Made by a program: the position numbers and the translations under genes. From Halostagnicola kamekurae (lineage in GTDB: Archaea; Halobacteriota; Halobacteria; Halobacteriales; Natrialbaceae), in assembly GCF_900116205.1 (NCBI RefSeq), contig NZ_FOZS01000001.1:124001-188000 (forward strand): a stretch of 64,000 nucleotides of DNA. Direction: 5' to 3'. The notes beneath the pieces are model-generated. The model did not search any database and was not told the DNA's origin. It saw only the letters and a list, made by a program, of their open reading frames with translations. How positions within the stretch are numbered: the stretch's first letter is position 1; every line of letters begins with the position of its first letter. Shown here piece after piece: positions 52,899 to 62,436 of this stretch.

Positions 52899-55289
52899 AT
52901 GAATACGGACACCATGACGAACTGGCGCTCGGTGTTCGGTCACCCGACCCCCTACGACGAGCAGGTCGACGGCATCGAGTCCGCCATCGAAACCGCTCGA
53001 GACGGTGGCTACACCGTGATCGAGGGGGCCTGTGGCACCGGCAAGACGATGATCGCGCTCACGGCGGGGATCGATCTGGTCCGCGACCCCGACAGCGACT
53101 ACGAGCGCGTGTTCGTCCTCACGAGCGTCAAACAACAGCTCCACCAGTTCGAGGAGGACCTCGAGACGATAAACGAGAACTTGCCCAGCGACTGGGATCC
53201 GGTCTCCGGACTCACCCTCGTCGGGAAGGCCGACGTCTGTCCGTACAACCGTGAGGGAAAGGGAGGTATCGACGACGGAAACGTCTACGACCGCTGTGAG
53301 TCGCTCCGGGACCGAACGCGAGCGCTGACCGGCGAGGGCGGGTCCACGACGGCCGGGGCCCTCGCCTCGCGCGCACGGAGTCAACAGATCGGACTCGCCG
53401 ACAGCGGGTCTCGCGGCGGATCGGCGAACTTCCTCGAGACCGCCGGTGAAGCGACGCCGTACCCGCCGGACATGCCCGAGTACGACGACGGCGGCCCGGC
53501 CGGGAGCGAAGTCGAGTACTGCCCGTTCTACGCCCAGTACCTCGAGGATCTTCCAGAGGACGGCAGCGACGGTGACGCCGCCGAGGCGGTCCCATTCGAT
53601 TTCACCGAAACCGGACTCGTGACGCCTGAGGATTTAGTCGGGCTCTCGGCCAGTCGCGGAACCTGTCCGCACTCGGTGATGGGTGCCGTGCTCGGCCACG
53701 TCGAGGTCGTCATCGGGAACTACTACCACGCGTTCGACCCGACGACCACCTCGTCGTTTACCGGTGCGCTGCTCGACGACTCGACGTTCGTCGTCTGCGA
53801 CGAAGCGCATATGTTAGAGCCCCGCGTTCGCAACCTCGTGAGCGACGGGGTCGCCGACCGGACGCTGCGAGACGCGGAGACGGAACTCTCGCGCGTGATC
53901 CAGCCGGTTCGCCAGGAACGACAGGGGAGGCGGGCGGAGGGCGGGTCCAAGACGGCGGACGCCGACCTCGTGCGCGGCGAACTCGCCGACAGCGATGTCT
54001 CCTACGAGGAACTCGAGCGGACCCTCGAGTTCGTTCAGGATCTGCGGGGCGAACTCGACCGTCGCGTCGAGGCTCACCTCGACAGAGAGTACGGGAACTG
54101 GAAGGCGGATCTAACGCAACTCGAGGACGACGAAATCCCGCTTCGAGACCCCGCCACGCCGTCAGAGGACGAACTGAGCGAGTGGGCGTCTCGGGCGGGC
54201 TACAGCGACGCGGTGTGGGTTCGCGCGGAGGCGGTCGGCGCGGTCGTCGAACGGATCTTGAACAGCGCGGAAGACGAGGAGCGCACCCGTTCGATGCCCG
54301 CCGCCGGCCGCCTCCTCGGCGAGTGGTACCGTCGCGGCCACACCGAGTACTTCAGGGAAATCGAACTCGAGCGGACGTGGAACGAGATGGAGCCCCAGGA
54401 TTCCTGGCGGCGGGCCTACACCGCCCGGCTCGCCCTGCACAATTGCGTCCCGAGCGACGCCATCGGCTCGCAGCTCTCATCGTTCGGCGGCGGCGTCCTC
54501 ATGAGCGCGACCCTCGAGCCGATGGACGCGTTTACGGAGGTGACGGGCCTCCAGTACCTCGAACGCGAGGAGGACCGCCCGGTGGCGACGCGCCAGTACG
54601 GCTTGCATTTCCCGGCGGAAAACCGCGAGAGCTTCGCGGTCGCCGCGCCGAAGTTCACCTACGAGAACAGGGGTCGACCCGGCGAGGAGAACCCGACGCG
54701 CAGAAGCTACGTCGACGCGCTCGAGCGCGTCGCCGAACTGCCGGGGAACGTCCTCGTCGGGATGCCGAGTTACGCCGAGGCCGAGTGGGCGGCGGGGGCG
54801 CTCGAGGACCGAATCGACAAGCCCGTCCTGCTCGACGCCTCGAGCAGCGACGACACCACGCAGTCGCTGAAAGACGAGTTCTTCGCGGGCGACGGGAAGG
54901 TGCTGGTGACGAGCCTGCGGGGAACGCTCACCGAGGGCGTCGACTACCGCGGCGACCGACTGTCAGCCGCGGTCGTCTGTGGCGTCCCCATCGTCAACAC
55001 CTCGAGCCCCCGGACGAAGGCCGTTCGCCGCGCTTACGACGACGAGTTCGGCGACGGGTTCGAGTACGCGCTGACCGTCCCCGCCGTGCGGAAAGCCCGG
55101 CAGGCGATCGGTCGGGTCGTTCGAAGTCCCGAGGACGTCGGCGTTCGCGTCCTGCTCGACGAGCGCTACGCCCGCGACAGCTGGGATTCGGTCCGTCCCT
55201 ATCTCGCCGCAGACGCGGAGTTCCAGTCGGTGAGCCCCGACATGCTCGAGTTCGGTCTCGACCGGTTTCGGTCGCGCCTCGAGCAGTAG
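52899..55289 (+). CDS. XPD/DinG-type ATP-dependent DNA helicase
   Basis: Superfamily 2 helicase with an iron-sulfur cluster, 796 aa. Walker A is VIEGACGTGKTMIALTAG (~46-60) and Walker B is VVCDEAHMLEPRVRNL. The four Fe-S cysteines are in ADVCPYNR, DRCESLRD, EYCPFYAQY and RGTCPHSV. HD2 has LVTSLRGTLTEGVDYRG and motif VI AIGRVVRSPEDVGVRVLLD. XPD-like helicases unwind 5'-3' in repair. The start at 52899 (MNTDTMTNWRSVFGHP) is likely; MTNWRS at 52914 is an alternative. A TATA-like TGTTTATA lies at 52843-52850. Confidence 0.93.
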   Translation: MNTDTMTNWRSVFGHPTPYDEQVDGIESAIETARDGGYTVIEGACGTGKTMIALTAGIDLVRDPDSDYERVFVLTSVKQQLHQFEEDLETINENLPSDWDPVSGLTLVGKADVCPYNREGKGGIDDGNVYDRCESLRDRTRALTGEGGSTTAGALASRARSQQIGLADSGSRGGSANFLETAGEATPYPPDMPEYDDGGPAGSEVEYCPFYAQYLEDLPEDGSDGDAAEAVPFDFTETGLVTPEDLVGLSASRGTCPHSVMGAVLGHVEVVIGNYYHAFDPTTTSSFTGALLDDSTFVVCDEAHMLEPRVRNLVSDGVADRTLRDAETELSRVIQPVRQERQGRRAEGGSKTADADLVRGELADSDVSYEELERTLEFVQDLRGELDRRVEAHLDREYGNWKADLTQLEDDEIPLRDPATPSEDELSEWASRAGYSDAVWVRAEAVGAVVERILNSAEDEERTRSMPAAGRLLGEWYRRGHTEYFREIELERTWNEMEPQDSWRRAYTARLALHNCVPSDAIGSQLSSFGGGVLMSATLEPMDAFTEVTGLQYLEREEDRPVATRQYGLHFPAENRESFAVAAPKFTYENRGRPGEENPTRRSYVDALERVAELPGNVLVGMPSYAEAEWAAGALEDRIDKPVLLDASSSDDTTQSLKDEFFAGDGKVLVTSLRGTLTEGVDYRGDRLSAAVVCGVPIVNTSSPRTKAVRRAYDDEFGDGFEYALTVPAVRKARQAIGRVVRSPEDVGVRVLLDERYARDSWDSVRPYLAADAEFQSVSPDMLEFGLDRFRSRLEQ

Positions 55290-55346
55290 GCGTTCGATCG
55301 GTAAGCACCGCATTCGGCCAAGCCGGACCTCGAGAACGCTATCGCA

Positions 55347-56705
55347 TTAGCTCGCTGTCCCTGCCGGAGTGTCCGTCCGTTCCGTTTCGGTCGTGGCGGT
55401 TCTCCCGAACCGATGTCCGATTGTGAACAGCGGAACGCCGAGCAGTGCCGTTATGAGGAATATTCCCGCGAACATCGTCGAGGAGATAATCGCGATCCCG
55501 ATCTGCGGGACGAGCGCCAATCCTGCCACTATCGGCCCCAGCGCGGCGACGAATGGGAACAGGAAGCGAGCAGGATGTTTCGCGCCGGAGAGCACGCCGA
55601 ACGGCAGGAAGATCAGCGGACCGGCGAAGAACACGAGCTTCGCGCTCAGTGGCGCACCGACAATAAGTGCACCCGTCCACGCGACGACTGCGACCGCGGC
55701 GATTCTCGAGACGTTCCTGTCGGTGTTCGCGCCCACGAAATCCGCAAGCAGCGCGGTGACGGCCGTCAGGAACGTCTGCGGTGCGAGAGTGATTCCGACG
55801 GTTGCGAGCACGGTCCAGAAATCGCCGGCGATGACGCCTGTGAGACCGGTGAATGCAACGTAGAGGCCGGTCCCGACACCCACCCATCGCGTCGTCGTTC
55901 GCCCTCGAGCAAGCGATCGTGGGAGCCGGTTGCCGACCAGAAGCAATCCGGCCGCGGCGAGGCCGAGGAGTCCCGTCGGAAGCTGCGCGAACTCCCGCAG
56001 TTCCGACTCGATCAGTCCGAACGAGTGGACCTCGAGCGCGCCGCTCGTGGCCGCCTTCGAGACGAGGCCGTCGTCGGGGGCGAACGCGACGGTCGGCTCT
56101 CGACCGAGTTCGGGGCCCTCGTACTCCTGATCGCTCTCGGACGTCCAGGTCGCTCGATTCTCCGCGATCGTCCCGCCGGGCGGCGCGTGCGTAACCGTGG
56201 TTCCGGACGGGCCCGTGATCGTGAACGTGTCCGCGTTGACGTACACGTCGGTCGTCGGCGGGGACTGGGTGAACTCGTCGAACACGATCACGCCGCCGGG
56301 GTACTGGTGGGTGGAATCATCGACGGCGAACGCGACCGTGAGGGTGCGGTCCTCGAGCGTCGTCGAGAGGTTTTCGACCTCGTCCCCGACGATCCCGGAG
56401 TGGGAATACGTCCGAGTGACGGCGCGCTCGAGGGCCGTCCGGTTCTCCTCGAACTGGGCCGCAGCGGTTCGGTTCAGGGTGGCGGTGGCGCGCCACTCAC
56501 TGTTTCCGTCGGCGTCGACTCGGATCTCGAGGTCACTTTCACCGACACTCGTGTTGACGCCGTTTTGCTCGGCTGCCCACTCGAAGTCGTCCCCACAGAT
56601 CCCGCAGACGCCTTCCGGCGGCGGCGCTGGCGAACCGATCGGGACGAACGCGACCGTGAAGAGGAGGACCACGGCGATACCGAGGACCACGCGTGGAGGG
56701 CGCAT
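55347..56705 (-). CDS. Polytopic membrane protein with large extracytoplasmic N-terminal domain
   Basis: A 452-aa protein. Residues 7-25 (VVLGIAVVLLFTVAFVPIG) form a signal or first helix, then GVCGICGDDFEWAAEQ has a CxxC pair. A beta-rich domain follows at ~45-240 (ATLNRTAAAQFEENRTALERAVTRTYS, VIVFDEFTQSPPTTDVYVNADTFTITGP). Eight or so membrane helices end it (~245-430). It resembles large haloarchaeal envelope proteins of unknown function. Confidence 0.75.
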   Translation of the reverse strand: MRPPRVVLGIAVVLLFTVAFVPIGSPAPPPEGVCGICGDDFEWAAEQNGVNTSVGESDLEIRVDADGNSEWRATATLNRTAAAQFEENRTALERAVTRTYSHSGIVGDEVENLSTTLEDRTLTVAFAVDDSTHQYPGGVIVFDEFTQSPPTTDVYVNADTFTITGPSGTTVTHAPPGGTIAENRATWTSESDQEYEGPELGREPTVAFAPDDGLVSKAATSGALEVHSFGLIESELREFAQLPTGLLGLAAAGLLLVGNRLPRSLARGRTTTRWVGVGTGLYVAFTGLTGVIAGDFWTVLATVGITLAPQTFLTAVTALLADFVGANTDRNVSRIAAVAVVAWTGALIVGAPLSAKLVFFAGPLIFLPFGVLSGAKHPARFLFPFVAALGPIVAGLALVPQIGIAIISSTMFAGIFLITALLGVPLFTIGHRFGRTATTETERTDTPAGTAS

Positions 56706-56791
56706 GATCGACGATATCTATCTCACGTGTCAAATAATTACCGTACCGACCGACACTCCGGTCCACCAGAGGACATACCGACGAACGGTGG

Positions 56792-57103
56792 CTACCGGAT
56801 TATCGTCGTCGATCCGGACGCCGAATCGCTCATCTCCGCGTACAACGAGTACAGGAGGACGGCGAAGCCAAACGCCGTAAACGAGTTCTGGACGGCGACG
56901 CCCAGGGCGACGTTCCCCTCGAGCGAGTGGATGAGTCCGCCGAGGATCGAGCCGATGATAATGCAACAAAAGCCGATCGTAACGGCTCGAAGCGCCGGTG
57001 CGCCGGTCCGTCTGTACGCGCGAAGGGCGAGCGCCGCCACGGCACCGCCGGTGAGCAGCGTCGCGGTGTTCGCGACCGTGATGATTGCCGTGTATTCGTC
57101 CAT
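56792..57103 (-). CDS. DUF7521-like membrane protein without HTH partner
   Basis: A 103-aa protein (MDEYTAIITVANTATLLTGGAVAALALRAYRRTGAPALRAVTIGFCCIIIGSILGGLIHSLEG) with three membrane helices (~5-28, 37-60 and 66-88), a paralogue of the DUF7521 protein at 37163-37495. The ~278 bases upstream do not hold a regulator gene. The start is ATG 57103. Function unknown. Confidence 0.75.
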   Translation of the reverse strand: MDEYTAIITVANTATLLTGGAVAALALRAYRRTGAPALRAVTIGFCCIIIGSILGGLIHSLEGNVALGVAVQNSFTAFGFAVLLYSLYAEMSDSASGSTTIIR

Positions 57104-57381
57104 GTCTCGAGTCGTCGAGTGATGTGGCCGCCGGGTCCAGAGCGAAACTGGTGAAAGAGTCCCGTGACGAGCGGCGGATCTGCGGGAATCGATCTGTGGT
57201 GGCCGTCTCAGGTGTCGTCCGAACGCGTCTTCGGAACCGCCGTGTTGAGTCGCGCAAGCGGCCGGGAGACGGGGTCGGGTTTTCGCTGTGTGAAAGAAAC
57301 TGAATCGGTTACTCTCTTGAGTAATGGGTTCGGTTCTCAGCAGCAAAGAATTGAACCGAATATGTTCGCACTGGACGTTCG

Positions 57382-58521
57382 CTACGGCGACCGTTCGACG
57401 AGTCGGGCGTCTTCGGGAGCGAACCCGACGGTCAGTTCCTCGGCGGGCGCCTCCTCGAGCAGCAGAACGACCGGCATCCCGTTCCACCGGCCGTGAACGC
57501 GAACGACCGGGCCGAGGAATTCGCTGGTTTCGACGGTCACCGGGAACCGGTTGGTCGACGCCGTCCGCGAGAGGTGTTCCGGTCGAATACAGATCGTCAC
57601 GCGATCGCCGACGGACGGCTGGCAGGGGTCGCCCGATCGCTCGGGGCCGCGTTCGTCCGTTCGCTCGAGGCCGCGTTCGCCCGACCGCTCGAGGTTACGT
57701 TCGCCCTCGAGCGCCGACATTCGAAACGTTCGGTCGGCGATTTCCACCCGCGTCTCCTCGGCGTTCGACTCGAGCACCCTGGCTTCGAAGACGTTGTTGT
57801 CGCCGACGAACTCGGCGACGAACCGGCTCGCCGGGTCGCGATAGACCGTCTCCGGCGGCCCGACCTGTTCGACCGCGCCGTCGTTCATCACGGCGACGCG
57901 GTCGGAGACGGCGAGCGCCTCTTCCTGATCGTGTGTCACGTAGACGGTCGTGATCTCGAGTCGCTCCTGGATTCGCTTGAGCTGTCGACGGAGCGATTCC
58001 CGAAGGCGGGCGTCGAGCGCGCTCATCGGTTCGTCGAGCAGGAGCACGCTGGGCTCGGGGGCGAGTGCGCGAGCGAGCGCGACGCGCTGTTGCTGACCGC
58101 CGGAGAGCTGTTCCGGCTCCCGATCGCCCATTCCCTCGAGATTGACCAGTTCGAGCAACTCCTCGATGCGCTGTTCGCTCGATGGACTCTCCTCCGACTC
58201 GAGAAACTGCAGGCCGTAGCCGACGTTTTCGGCGACGGTCATGTGCGAGAAGAGCGCGTAGTTCTGGAAGACGACGCCGACATCGCGGTTTTCGGGCTTG
58301 GTTCCAGTCGCGGGCGCGCCGTCGAACGAAACCGTTCCCGTCGTCGGCTCCTCGAAGCCCGCGATGGTCCGGAGCGTCGTCGTCTTTCCGCAGCCGGAGG
58401 GGCCGACGAGGGTGAAGAACTCCCCGTCCCGAACGCGGAGGTCGACCGACTCGAGCGCCGCGGTCCCGTCCTCGCTCGAGCCGTATCGCTTCGAGACGGA
58501 CTCGAGGCGGAGTTCGGTCAC
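57382..58521 (-). CDS. ABC transporter ATP-binding subunit (thiamine/iron-type importer)
   Basis: A 379-aa ATPase starting at GTG 58521 (VTELRLESVSKRYGSS); the GTGA overlaps the permease stop by four bases. Walker A is LVGPSGCGKTTTLR, the Q-loop FQNYALFSHM, signature LSGGQQQRVALARALA, Walker B SVLLLDEPMSALD and H-loop VTHDQEEAL. The C-terminal TOBE-like part contains an odd repeat LERSGERGLERTDERGPERSG (~285-305). The architecture fits the ThiQ/PotA/FbpC class. A much longer in-frame open stretch upstream is antisense-like sequence and not part of the protein. Confidence 0.9.
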   Translation of the reverse strand: MTELRLESVSKRYGSSEDGTAALESVDLRVRDGEFFTLVGPSGCGKTTTLRTIAGFEEPTTGTVSFDGAPATGTKPENRDVGVVFQNYALFSHMTVAENVGYGLQFLESEESPSSEQRIEELLELVNLEGMGDREPEQLSGGQQQRVALARALAPEPSVLLLDEPMSALDARLRESLRRQLKRIQERLEITTVYVTHDQEEALAVSDRVAVMNDGAVEQVGPPETVYRDPASRFVAEFVGDNNVFEARVLESNAEETRVEIADRTFRMSALEGERNLERSGERGLERTDERGPERSGDPCQPSVGDRVTICIRPEHLSRTASTNRFPVTVETSEFLGPVVRVHGRWNGMPVVLLLEEAPAEELTVGFAPEDARLVERSP

Positions 58522-60464
58522 CGTTCGAACCTCCCGCCGACGCGGTCGATGACGACGAAACTCGAGGCGGTGACGAAAAGCAGGATCGTCCCCATCGCGA
58601 TGGCGGGGCCGGACCGCCGCCCAAGATACCGCTCGAGTGCGACTGGCATGGTATAGGCGTCGGTTCCGCCCGCCAAAATCACCGTCGAAGAGAACTCGCC
58701 GATCGAGATGGCAAAGGCGAACGCCGCGCCGGCGACGATCCCGCTCGCGATCAGCGGCACTTCGATGTCGAGTACGGCGCGGATTCTCGAGGCGCCGAGC
58801 GCGCGGGCCGACTCGACGACCTTCGGGTCGAGGTTCGACAGCAGCGGGGAGACGTTCCGCGTCACGAACGGGTAGGCGGCGACCGCGTGGGCGACGACGA
58901 TCGCGACTGGCCCCGTCACTTCGAACTGCCAGCCGTAGGGGAGCTCGATTCCGAAGACGAGGCCCTGGAGGAGCCCGATTCCGACGACGACGCCGCTGAC
59001 GGCCAGGGGCACCATCGCGAGGGTTTCGACGATCGTTCCGCTCCGCCCCGCTCGAGTCGTTAGCACGCTCACGACGACGCCCATCGGCACGGCGAGCGCC
59101 AGCGTCCCGACGCCGAAAAGCAGCGAGTTTCGAATCGCCGGAAACGGCCGCGTCTGGAACGCCGCCCCGTCTAGCTGTCGCTCGAGCAGGAACGAGAAGT
59201 GCCCGAGGGTGAACCCACCGGCGTCGGTAACGCTCCCGACGACGAGACTCGCCATCGGCCCGACGAAGACGACGAGCGCGAGGACGCCGTAGCCGACGAT
59301 CGCGAGCCGTCGTGGCGACAGCGCGGTTCGAACCTCGGGAAATAGCGGCTCTCGAGCGGTCCTCGCGTCGACTCGAGCGAGTCCGGTCTGGGCGGACTCG
59401 TACCGGAGGTAGACGTAGGTGAGCGCGAGCGAGAGGACCGTCTCGAGCAGCGCCAGCGTCGCGGCCTCGGCGTACTCGAGCTGGCGCATCCGGTCGTAGA
59501 TCCAGACTTCGACGGTCGCCAGCTCGAGGCCGCCCAGCGCGAGGACGATGGGGAAGGTCATGAACGTGAAGATGAACGTCAACAGCGCGCCGGTCAACAC
59601 CGCCGGGAGCAGTTGCGGAACGACGACGTCTCGAAAGGCGCGCCGCTGGCTCGCACCGAGGCTGCGGGCCGTATCGACCGTCCGCGCGTCGACCGACTCC
59701 CAGGCGGCGACGGTGATCCTGGCGATCAGCGGCGCGTTGTAGAACGCGTGGGCGAGGATAACGATCGCGAGCGGACTGAACTGCATGAACGAAACAGGCC
59801 CGAGACCGACCAGTCCGAGCAGGGAGTTGAGCGTCCCTGCCTGCCCGAACATGGCGTAGAACCCGACCGCGACCATGATTCCGGGGAGGACGAACGGGAG
59901 GATCGTCAGCGACCGGATCGTCCGCCGGCCGCGAAACTCGTAGTTCGCGAGGATAGCCGCCGCCGGCAGCGCGAGCGCGACGCTCACGACCGTCGAGAGC
60001 GTCGCCTGATAGGCGGTAAATCCGAAGAGTCCACCCCGAATGCCCGGCGTCTGAATCGACAGCCAGGGCAGCGGGAGATCGATGCCCGGAACCGGCGTCG
60101 CGACCGTCGGCGAGACCGAACTCGAGCCGACCCAGTCGGCGAGCGCCCCGAGGTGGCTCCCGATCGCCAGCGGGTTCTCGAAGACCGCAGCCAGCGACCC
60201 GACGTAGAACGGATCGGTCAGGACGTCGCGCAGCGGCTCGAGGGTCGGCACCCCCTCGACGAACGCCGCGTTCGCGAAGACGACGCCGATTGGAAAGTAC
60301 AGCATGACGACGAGCAAGCCGGCAGTCAGCGCGGCGGCCAGCCCCAGGGCGTGGCGCTCGAGCCAATTCCTGCCGTCCACCGCCCAAAGATCCGGACTGC
60401 CTCGTCGAATCGAGCGGCGTTCGAACCAGGTCCGGTCGTCGTCGGCATCGTCGCTCCGTGTCAC
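58518..60464 (-). CDS. ABC transporter permease, fused two-domain (ThiP/FbpB type)
   Basis: A 648-aa permease with about 12 membrane helices. Both copies of the permease EAA loop are seen: EAxG-like TARSLGASQRRAFRDVVVPQLLPAVLTG and ESARALGASRIRAVLDIEVPLIASG. Such a fused duplicated subunit is usual for thiamine and iron(III) importers. It lies between the ATPase (4-bp overlap) and the binding-protein gene 60469-61566 (4 bp apart), so the three form one operon. Confidence 0.92.
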   Translation of the reverse strand: MTRSDDADDDRTWFERRSIRRGSPDLWAVDGRNWLERHALGLAAALTAGLLVVMLYFPIGVVFANAAFVEGVPTLEPLRDVLTDPFYVGSLAAVFENPLAIGSHLGALADWVGSSSVSPTVATPVPGIDLPLPWLSIQTPGIRGGLFGFTAYQATLSTVVSVALALPAAAILANYEFRGRRTIRSLTILPFVLPGIMVAVGFYAMFGQAGTLNSLLGLVGLGPVSFMQFSPLAIVILAHAFYNAPLIARITVAAWESVDARTVDTARSLGASQRRAFRDVVVPQLLPAVLTGALLTFIFTFMTFPIVLALGGLELATVEVWIYDRMRQLEYAEAATLALLETVLSLALTYVYLRYESAQTGLARVDARTAREPLFPEVRTALSPRRLAIVGYGVLALVVFVGPMASLVVGSVTDAGGFTLGHFSFLLERQLDGAAFQTRPFPAIRNSLLFGVGTLALAVPMGVVVSVLTTRAGRSGTIVETLAMVPLAVSGVVVGIGLLQGLVFGIELPYGWQFEVTGPVAIVVAHAVAAYPFVTRNVSPLLSNLDPKVVESARALGASRIRAVLDIEVPLIASGIVAGAAFAFAISIGEFSSTVILAGGTDAYTMPVALERYLGRRSGPAIAMGTILLFVTASSFVVIDRVGGRFER

Positions 60465-60468
60465 GGTG

Positions 60469-61566
60469 TTACTGGGCGATCGTCCGTCCCCACTCGTCGA
60501 CCCAGTCAGAGAGGTTCCCCTCGAGTTCGTCGTAGGTGAACGTGACCGATTCGTCGGGCTCGAGGGCGTGTTCGTAGAAGTCCTCGCCCAGATCGACGTG
60601 TTCGTCCGCGACCGCCGGGAACTGGACGTTCTTCTCGGCGATCGCCGCCTGGGCCTCGCTCGTGAGCGCGAAGTCTATGAACTCGTGGGCCAGATCGGCC
60701 TTTCCGCTGTCGGCGAAGACGGCCATCCCCTCGTGGTTTTCGTACCCCTTGCCGTCGAGAAACGCGACTTGATGGCGCGTGAGGTCGCCGCCCGCGTAAA
60801 AGACTTGATCGGTCGAGTAGGAGACGATGACCGACCGCTCTTCGTTGTCGTAGGGACCGTAGTACGTGTCGGTCCAGCTATCGCCGATCAAGGTGTCGTT
60901 TGCCTGCAGGTCCTCCCAGTACTCGAGGTAGCCGTCCTCGCCGTACTCGTCGATCGTCCAGAGCAGGAAGGCCCGCCCCGGATCGGAGCGCTGTGCATTC
61001 TGGACGACGAACTCGCCTTCGTACTCGCTCTCGAGCAGTCCCGCGAGCGTTTCGGGCGCCTCGACTGCGCTCTCGTCGTAGACGAGGCTGATGTAGCCCG
61101 TGTCGTAGGGAACCACCCGGTCGTCCGGGTCGCCGAAGTCGATGTCGTCCCGAACGCGGTCGACGTTCTCGAGTTCGTCCCGATCGATCGGATCGAACAA
61201 CTGCCCGTCGAACGTCTCGTCGATGCGGACGAGGTCGTCGACGTTGAGCCCCAGATAGATGTCGGGCCCGATCTCGTTTCCCTGCTGGGCGTCCCGAATG
61301 TAGCGATTGATCCCGTTTTCGGGGGCCGTCCACTTTATCTCTGCGTCGGGATATTTGTCCTCGAACGCCTCCGTGAGCCACTCGGCTGGCGACGTCACGT
61401 CTTCGAAGTTCCCTTCGACGAAGGACGTGTAGGTCGCGATCTCGAGCGGTCCGTCCTCGTCCCCAGTTCCGTTTCCGTCCCCACCATTTTCGCGCGTCAG
61501 ACAGCCGGCAAGTCCCATAGCGGCGGCCCCCATCCCGGCCGCGCGCACGAACGATCGTCGGTGCAT
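60469..61566 (-). CDS. ABC transporter substrate-binding lipoprotein, thiamine (ThiB) type
   Basis: A 365-aa Tat-exported lipoprotein from ATG 61566 (MHRRSFVRAAGMGAAAMGLAGC). RRSFVRAAG gives the Tat signal and LAGC the lipobox, and a low-complexity linker ENGGDGNGTGDEDG follows. LEIATYTSFVEGNFEDVTSPAEWLTEAFEDKYPDAEIKW, VVPYDTGYISLVYD and FIDFALTSEAQAAIAEKNVQFPA resemble the ThiB family. It is first in an operon with the permease and ATPase. A TATA-like CTTAAG near 61590 lies about 26 bp upstream. Iron or another substrate is possible. Confidence 0.88.
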   Translation of the reverse strand: MHRRSFVRAAGMGAAAMGLAGCLTRENGGDGNGTGDEDGPLEIATYTSFVEGNFEDVTSPAEWLTEAFEDKYPDAEIKWTAPENGINRYIRDAQQGNEIGPDIYLGLNVDDLVRIDETFDGQLFDPIDRDELENVDRVRDDIDFGDPDDRVVPYDTGYISLVYDESAVEAPETLAGLLESEYEGEFVVQNAQRSDPGRAFLLWTIDEYGEDGYLEYWEDLQANDTLIGDSWTDTYYGPYDNEERSVIVSYSTDQVFYAGGDLTRHQVAFLDGKGYENHEGMAVFADSGKADLAHEFIDFALTSEAQAAIAEKNVQFPAVADEHVDLGEDFYEHALEPDESVTFTYDELEGNLSDWVDEWGRTIAQ

Positions 61567-61729
61567 TACTGGGTTGTTACACTGAGTGGTCTTAAGCGGC
61601 GTGATCGATCCGTTCACCGCTTTGGCGCCGGTACCGACGTCGTGGGGCATCTCCGCGCCCTCACTCCCTCGACTCGCCCGCCGTCGCCCACCGACTTTTT
61701 CTCAGTGGCCGTCGACTAGCGACTCGAGC

Positions 61730-62380
61730 ATGGCTTCCGTACGGACACTCGTCAACGCGGTCATCGGCGCGGTCGTCGGCGTCGTCCTCTCCTTTCTCCC
61801 GATATCGCCGGCAATCGGCGGGGCGGTGGCCGGCTTCCTCGAGGGACCCGACGGCCGGGACGGACTCGTCGCCGGCACGCTAGCAGGACTGATCATGTTC
61901 TTGCCGATGGCCGGCATAGCGATGTTCCTGCTCGTTTTCTTCGGCTTCGGCGTCGGGTTCGTCGGCGTCCCCGCCAGCGGCGCCCTGTTCGGGCTGGTGG
62001 TGTTCGGACTGATCGCGGGGACGCTGTTCGTCACCATCGTCGGCCTCTCGATCCTCGGCGGACTACTCGGCGCGTACGTCGCGCGGGAGTACCCCGACAA
62101 ACACGCCGCCTCGCGGGAAACGATCGGAATGGATCGAGGACCAGCCCATTCGACCGACGTGTCGTCGACCCCACGATCACCCTCCGACACGGCCGATCGG
62201 GTCGACCGCTCCGACGCCGATCGGGCCGACGACCGCCAGTCGGACTCCTATTGGGATCGTGACCGACCGCCGGTCACCGACGACCGCGAGGAACACCGGA
62301 CCGGCTCTCGAGACGAGGCCGCCGATGAGCGCGACGACGGGCGAGATAGCGACGCTCGAGATGCCGACGATTCGCGATAG
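61730..62380 (+). CDS. DUF5518-like membrane protein with acidic disordered tail
   Basis: A 216-aa protein (MASVRTLVNAVIGAVVGVVLSFLPISPAIGGAVAGFLEG). Four membrane helices in the first ~120 residues carry Gly-rich patterns typical of DUF5518. Residues ~125-216 are disordered and rich in Asp, Arg and Ser (DRVDRSDADRADDRQSD). Function unknown. It starts 164 bp from the divergent ThiB-type gene. Confidence 0.78.
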   Translation: MASVRTLVNAVIGAVVGVVLSFLPISPAIGGAVAGFLEGPDGRDGLVAGTLAGLIMFLPMAGIAMFLLVFFGFGVGFVGVPASGALFGLVVFGLIAGTLFVTIVGLSILGGLLGAYVAREYPDKHAASRETIGMDRGPAHSTDVSSTPRSPSDTADRVDRSDADRADDRQSDSYWDRDRPPVTDDREEHRTGSRDEAADERDDGRDSDARDADDSR

Positions 62381-62436
62381 ATCACCGGCCGATCGCCGGG
62401 CCGTCTCGATCACCGACCGCCTCGATCGCCGACCGC

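Noticed and set aside
57382-60387. Single 1001-aa protein joining the ABC ATPase to a long N-terminal part
   Set aside because: The upstream 620 codons overlap the permease gene in another frame and are Arg/Ala-rich shadow sequence; the GTG at 58521 with a 4-bp overlap is the natural start.
61567-61729. TPP riboswitch before the thiamine-type importer
   Set aside because: A CTGAGA occurs on the minus strand near 61700, but the other conserved THI-element blocks are missing, and a TATA-like box about 26 bp before the ATG points to a leaderless mRNA.
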